A stretch of DNA of 64,000 nucleotides from Actinoallomurus iriomotensis. Its GTDB lineage: Bacteria; Actinomycetota; Actinomycetes; Streptosporangiales; Streptosporangiaceae. Position numbers and translations under genes: made by a program. The DNA is taken from positions 310,001 to 374,000 of the forward strand of contig NZ_BSTJ01000010.1 in NCBI RefSeq assembly GCF_030269445.1, given 5' to 3'. This document shows, piece by piece, positions 60,717 to 64,000 of the stretch (position 1 is its first letter; each line of letters starts with the position of its first letter). The notes under the pieces are model-generated. The model saw only the letters and a program-made list of their open reading frames with translations, made no database searches and was not told the DNA's origin.

Positions 60717-61796
60717 GTGGCCGACCAACACGATTACTACGCCATCCTCGGAGTAGCGTCGGACGCGTCTGCGGAACAGATCAGAATCGCGCGCCGTGCC
60801 AAGCTCCGAGCGGCGCATCCCGACGCCAACCCCGGCGACCCGAAGGCGGCCGAGCGGTTCGACTACATCTGCAAGATCTGCGAGGTCCTCGGCGATCCCG
60901 AGCGGCGCCGCATGTACGACCAGGAACTGCGGGGGCGCACGGAAGGGACCGCGCGCACCCGTGTCCGGTGCCGCACGTGCAGCGGGTCCGGCGCGTGGCG
61001 GTTCCTGAAGTGCGACGCATGCGGAGGCCTCGGCCGGGTGCGCATGGGCTTCGCCCGGGACTGCCCCGAATGCGGGGGCAGCGGCCGGGTCCCTGATCCA
61101 TGCTTCCGATGTGACGGGCGTGGCTGGAACACGCCGTCGGCCCCGCCCCCGCGCCCGAAGCCGCCAAAGCAGCCGAAGCCGCCACCTCGCGCGCCGGTGC
61201 GGAACTGCTATGAGGTGCTCGGCGTCGCGTCGGACGCCGATGCCGAGCAGATAACCGAACGGTACCGTCAGGTCGTCCAGATCGTCGGCAATCAGGTCAC
61301 GGTTCCGGACGAGGTGAAGGCCGCCTATCGCCGGATCGGCGATTCGCGGCGGAGACGCGGTTACGATCGCGGCCTTGGGCTCGTCTCGTCCAATGGCATT
61401 TCCGAAGAGATCGAGGTACACGTCTCCCGTCGTGTCGTCGTGGAAGGTGCCGGATCCCACGAATTCGTCCTCGACGACCGTGAGATCTGCGACTCCTGCC
61501 AGGGCGCGGGCAGGACCGTCCATCGTTGTGAAACCTGCGGGGGACGCGGCTATTGGCAGTTCGGATCGTCCGTTCCCACGAAATGCGATGCCTGCGGCGG
61601 CAAGGGCGGCGCCGAGTCGCCCTGCCACGGGTGCGCTCTGTCCGGATGGGTCGCGACCACGCGAACGATCGCGGCCCCGGTGGCCGCGGGTTCTGACACC
61701 GGAACACGGATCACAATCCGGGACGAACTGCTCGGCGTGAGCACGCTCCGGTTGCGTGTGGCACCGGTGCCCGGCTTCGTCCGACGGGAGGAGTGA
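60717..61796 (+). CDS. DnaJ-like protein with duplicated J and zinc-finger modules
   Basis: A 359-residue protein. Residues 5-72 are a J domain with HPD intact (RAAHPDANPGDPKAAERFDY). Next come four CxxCxGxG repeats (CRTCSGSG, CDACGGLG, CPECGGSG, CFRCDGRG). After a Pro/Lys-rich linker a second J-like segment (CYEVLGVASDADAEQITERY) has lost HPD, and then four more Cys repeats (CDSCQGAG, CETCGGRG, CDACGGKG, CHGCALSG). Standard DnaJ has one of each. It probably binds misfolded or partner proteins and stimulates an Hsp70; the Hsp70-like gene at 29213 is one candidate in this window. GTG 60717. A TPR protein gene follows after two bases. Confidence 0.85.
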   Translation: MADQHDYYAILGVASDASAEQIRIARRAKLRAAHPDANPGDPKAAERFDYICKICEVLGDPERRRMYDQELRGRTEGTARTRVRCRTCSGSGAWRFLKCDACGGLGRVRMGFARDCPECGGSGRVPDPCFRCDGRGWNTPSAPPPRPKPPKQPKPPPRAPVRNCYEVLGVASDADAEQITERYRQVVQIVGNQVTVPDEVKAAYRRIGDSRRRRGYDRGLGLVSSNGISEEIEVHVSRRVVVEGAGSHEFVLDDREICDSCQGAGRTVHRCETCGGRGYWQFGSSVPTKCDACGGKGGAESPCHGCALSGWVATTRTIAAPVAAGSDTGTRITIRDELLGVSTLRLRVAPVPGFVRREE

Positions 61797-61797
61797 C

Positions 61798-62829
61798 ATG
61801 CCCCGTTTCCGGCGCGCCAAGGAGTTGCCAGAACCACATACGGACGCCGAGAAGGAGATTTCCCGGCGCACCCGTGAGGCCGAGACCATCGGCGCACAGG
61901 GCGACGCCGCAGCAGTGGCCGCACTCTTCGCGGACATCGTGCTGGACGCGATCAGCCGACTCGGGGAGGAGCATCCGCGGACCCTGGTCGCCCTGCGGTG
62001 CCGCGCGTACTGGACGGCGCGGGCGGGCGACGCCGCCAAGGTCCTGTCGCTGTGCGAGCGGGTGACGGCCGACATGACCCGCATCCTCGGCGCCCAGCAC
62101 GTCGAGACGTTCGTGAGCCGGCGAGTCCTCGCCGAAGCAGTCGGCCTGGCGGGGGATCCCGGCCGGGCGGCGCGGCTGCTGGATGTCCTTATCCGCGACT
62201 CGGCCCGGCCGCTGGGACCGCACCATTCCGAGCGTTACCGCCAATCGGCGGCGCACGTCGAATGGAAGATGCTGGCCGAGCGGCAGGAGCCGAGGGCCGA
62301 GCCGGGGGACGCGGCGAGGAGGCCGGCCGGTGGCACCTCCCGTCCCGAGCCACGACCCGCACCTGAACCGCAGTCCCCACCCGAGCCCCCGCCTGAGCCG
62401 CGGCCCGCTCCCGAGCCTCCGTCCGAGCCGCGGCCCGCACCAGAGCAGCGAGAATCCGAACAGCGCGAACCCGGCCCCCCGCCGGAGCCGCCTCGGCGGG
62501 ACGTGCCCGTCCCGGACCCTGAGGTGTTCGCACGGCGTTACGCCGATTCGCTCGCGATGGGGGTGGCCGGGCAGGCGGCGGCGGCCGCGGCGGCGTTCGG
62601 GGTGCTGGTCGCCGACCTTTCCGCCGTGGTCGGTTCCGAACATCCGGACACACTGGCCTGCCGGGTGGAGCACGCCACCTGGCTGGGCCTGTCCGGGGAG
62701 GCGGCGCGGGCCGCCCGGCTGCTGTGGGACGTGACCGACGCCTGCGCGCGTGCCTACGGCGACGACCACCCCGACACCCGCGTGGCACGCGAGGAACTCC
62801 GGCACTGGCGGTCCCTGGCCGACGGGTAG
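61798..62829 (+). CDS. TPR-type protein with proline/glutamate-rich linker
   Basis: A 343-residue protein in two helical parts. Each has TPR-like repeats (LGEEHPRTLVALRCRAYWTARAG and VGSEHPDTLACRVEHATWLG, YGDDHPDTRVAREELRHW), separated by a long Pro-Glu-Arg repeat linker at about 180-250. EHPDT-type repeats belong to the TPR_10/12 group often linked to STAND and kinase signalling. It starts two bases after the DnaJ-like stop (GGGAGGAG overlapping), so the pair is translated together and may act as a chaperone-adaptor couple. No transmembrane segment. Confidence 0.82.
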   Translation: MPRFRRAKELPEPHTDAEKEISRRTREAETIGAQGDAAAVAALFADIVLDAISRLGEEHPRTLVALRCRAYWTARAGDAAKVLSLCERVTADMTRILGAQHVETFVSRRVLAEAVGLAGDPGRAARLLDVLIRDSARPLGPHHSERYRQSAAHVEWKMLAERQEPRAEPGDAARRPAGGTSRPEPRPAPEPQSPPEPPPEPRPAPEPPSEPRPAPEQRESEQREPGPPPEPPRRDVPVPDPEVFARRYADSLAMGVAGQAAAAAAAFGVLVADLSAVVGSEHPDTLACRVEHATWLGLSGEAARAARLLWDVTDACARAYGDDHPDTRVAREELRHWRSLADG

Positions 62830-62955
62830 GCGTCCCGTTCCGCGTGCCGCCGCGTATTCGGTGTCCTGTAGCGGGGCCGCCCGTCTCCGCCGATGTCATG
62901 GTGTGCGCATTCCCGTTCGACGATCGGAGACGGTGTGGCCCTGAGCAGAGAGACG

Positions 62956-63402
62956 ATGACCGACGAGCAGCGCAAGTCCGTCGTCCTCGAATATCTGAAG
63001 GCGTTCGACAACGGGGGAGTCACCTCGACGGGTGACGGCATTCTCGACCTGTTCGCCGACGACGCCCAGGCGTACTTCCCCAAGTGGGGCCTTGCCAACG
63101 GCAAGGAGGAGATCGGCCGGATGTTCGGCGACGTCGGGGCCACGATCAAGAAGATCGAGCACCACTACTCGCACTTCAACTGGGTGTTCTCCGGCAGTGA
63201 CGTGGTGGTGGTCGAGGGCACGAGCCACGGCGAGCACCGCGACGGCCCCTGGCGCGCCGGGGTGCCGGAGTGGGCCGCGGGCCGCTGGTGCGACGTGTTC
63301 GAGATCCGCGACTGGAGGATCCAGCGCCTGTTCATCTACCTCGACCCCGACTACGCCGCGAAGGACACCGAGCGCTACCCCTGGCTGGCCGATCGGACCT
63401 GA
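62956..63402 (+). CDS. NTF2-like/SnoaL-like protein
   Basis: A 148-residue alpha+beta barrel protein: KSVVLEYLKAFDNGGVTS helix, ILDLFADDAQAYFPKWG, GKEEIGRMFGDVGAT, FSGSDVVVVEGTSHG, RWCDVFEIRDWRIQRLFIYLDP. The fold serves in polyketide cyclases, dehydratases and ketosteroid-isomerase-like enzymes. No catalytic Asp/His pair is certain. ATG 62956 is preferred (AGAGAG upstream); GTG 62935 is an alternative. It overlaps the converging gene by 28 bases. Confidence 0.82.
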   Translation: MTDEQRKSVVLEYLKAFDNGGVTSTGDGILDLFADDAQAYFPKWGLANGKEEIGRMFGDVGATIKKIEHHYSHFNWVFSGSDVVVVEGTSHGEHRDGPWRAGVPEWAAGRWCDVFEIRDWRIQRLFIYLDPDYAAKDTERYPWLADRT

Positions 63403-64000
63403 GCGAAGGTCAGCGCGCCCAGGTGGTTGGGGTCGCCGGCGATGACCTCGGCGATCCGCGCCCGTGTCTCGTCCGGGCGGCCGCGCAGCTCCGCCGCCTG
63501 GGCGGCGAGGAAGGCCGCGGTGGTCGCCCGGCGGGCCGGGAGATCGTCGGTGAACAGCAGCATCGTCGGCAGGGACGTGGCGAAGTAGTCGACCCGCGCG
63601 GGGGTCGCCCGCAGCTCCGCGACGTACGCCTCCAGGCCCGTGACCAGGGCGGTCGCCCGCTCCTCCTCGCCCAGGCGGCGCCACGCCAGCACGGAGGAGT
63701 ACGTCGTCTCGCTGTACGGCCGGGTGCTCATCTCCTGGAAGTCGCCGTCGGCGGTGGCCGCCCGCGTCCAGGCGTCGCGGGCGGCCGCCGTCTCCCCGGC
63801 GGCGGCGTGGGCGTCGCCGAGCAGCAGGAGGAGGTCGGCACAGTTGGCCAGCGGGTGCCGGGCCTCGCCGAGGGACTCGGGCGGGTCGAGCGCGGCGCGG
63901 GCGTGGGCCCCGGCCCCGGCGGCGTCGCCGGCGGCCAGTGCCTCGCGCCCCAGGGCCAGCCGGGTCTGCTCCCAGGCGTACAGGGCCTGGCCCTCGCCGC
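63375..64000 (-). CDS. C-terminal part of a TPR/DUF5107-like protein, runs off window
   Basis: Open to the right edge, so the 5' end is missing. The visible ~208 residues are helical TPR repeats (LALGREALAAGDAAGAGAHA, LLLLLGDAHAAAGETAAAR, VLAWRRLGEEERATALVTGL) and end with DYFATSLPTMLLFTDDLPARR and GDPNHLGALTFAQVR. That C-terminal motif recalls DUF5107 proteins of actinomycetes, which carry an N-terminal beta-rich domain beyond the window. Function unknown. Stop at 63375. Confidence 0.72.
   Translation of the reverse strand, partial: GEGQALYAWEQTRLALGREALAAGDAAGAGAHARAALDPPESLGEARHPLANCADLLLLLGDAHAAAGETAAARDAWTRAATADGDFQEMSTRPYSETTYSSVLAWRRLGEEERATALVTGLEAYVAELRATPARVDYFATSLPTMLLFTDDLPARRATTAAFLAAQAAELRGRPDETRARIAEVIAGDPNHLGALTFAQVRSASQG

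Overview
The window looks like chromosome of a high-GC, filamentous-type actinomycete. G+C is very high throughout, GTG starts are common, and there are Ser/Thr kinases of the PknB type, ECF sigma factors, Tat and lipoprotein export signals and many TetR/MarR/IclR regulators. A Streptosporangiales/Thermomonosporaceae-like host is a guess from gene style, not something the sequence proves. No rRNA, tRNA, CRISPR array or phage module was seen.

Layout. 0.1-11.4 kb is a lipid/CoA region. It holds an acyl-CoA dehydrogenase coupled to an ADP-forming acyl-CoA synthetase, a stand-alone AICAR transformylase, a TetR/amidohydrolase divergent pair with a striking double operator, a secreted DUF6351 protein, and a thiolase with its OB-fold partner. 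A lipoprotein gene split by one in-frame TAG follows. 11.6-16 kb holds a sugar-porter MFS gene divergent from a MarR gene, a drug/metabolite transporter, a small element with IS630-like ends carrying a GNAT gene, and an SMI1/KNR4 protein. 16-31 kb is mixed housekeeping and signalling: a kinase with a beta-propeller, a FUSC membrane protein, a pirin downstream of which lie three 78-bp direct repeats, a patatin/acyltransferase pair, and a two-component system coupled to an Hsp70 that is only an ATPase domain.

31-50 kb is the centrepiece, a catabolic island built around a sugar ABC importer. The minus-strand arm (IclR, two beta-helix proteins, Gfo/Idh oxidoreductase, binding protein, two permeases, NAD-dependent epimerase-like protein, DHDPS-like aldolase, 2-hydroxyacid dehydrogenase, fumarylacetoacetate-hydrolase-like protein, GNAT) diverges from a plus-strand arm (class III aminotransferase, enolase-superfamily dehydratase, amidohydrolase, SDR). 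The set fits import of an oligosaccharide and non-phosphorylative breakdown of an acid sugar through dehydration, oxidation and cleavage. This is inference.

50-58 kb is a pectin-linked segment: a GH3 remnant, a family 11 rhamnogalacturonan lyase and a family 1 pectate lyase, each of the two lyases with a LacI-like palindrome upstream. Between the lyases sit two kinases, one fused to a complete MFS transporter. 58-64 kb holds an ECF42-type sigma factor with its DGPF partner, two AhpD-like proteins, a DnaJ-like protein with duplicated J and zinc-finger halves next to a TPR protein, an NTF2-like protein, and the end of a TPR/DUF5107-like gene that runs off the window.
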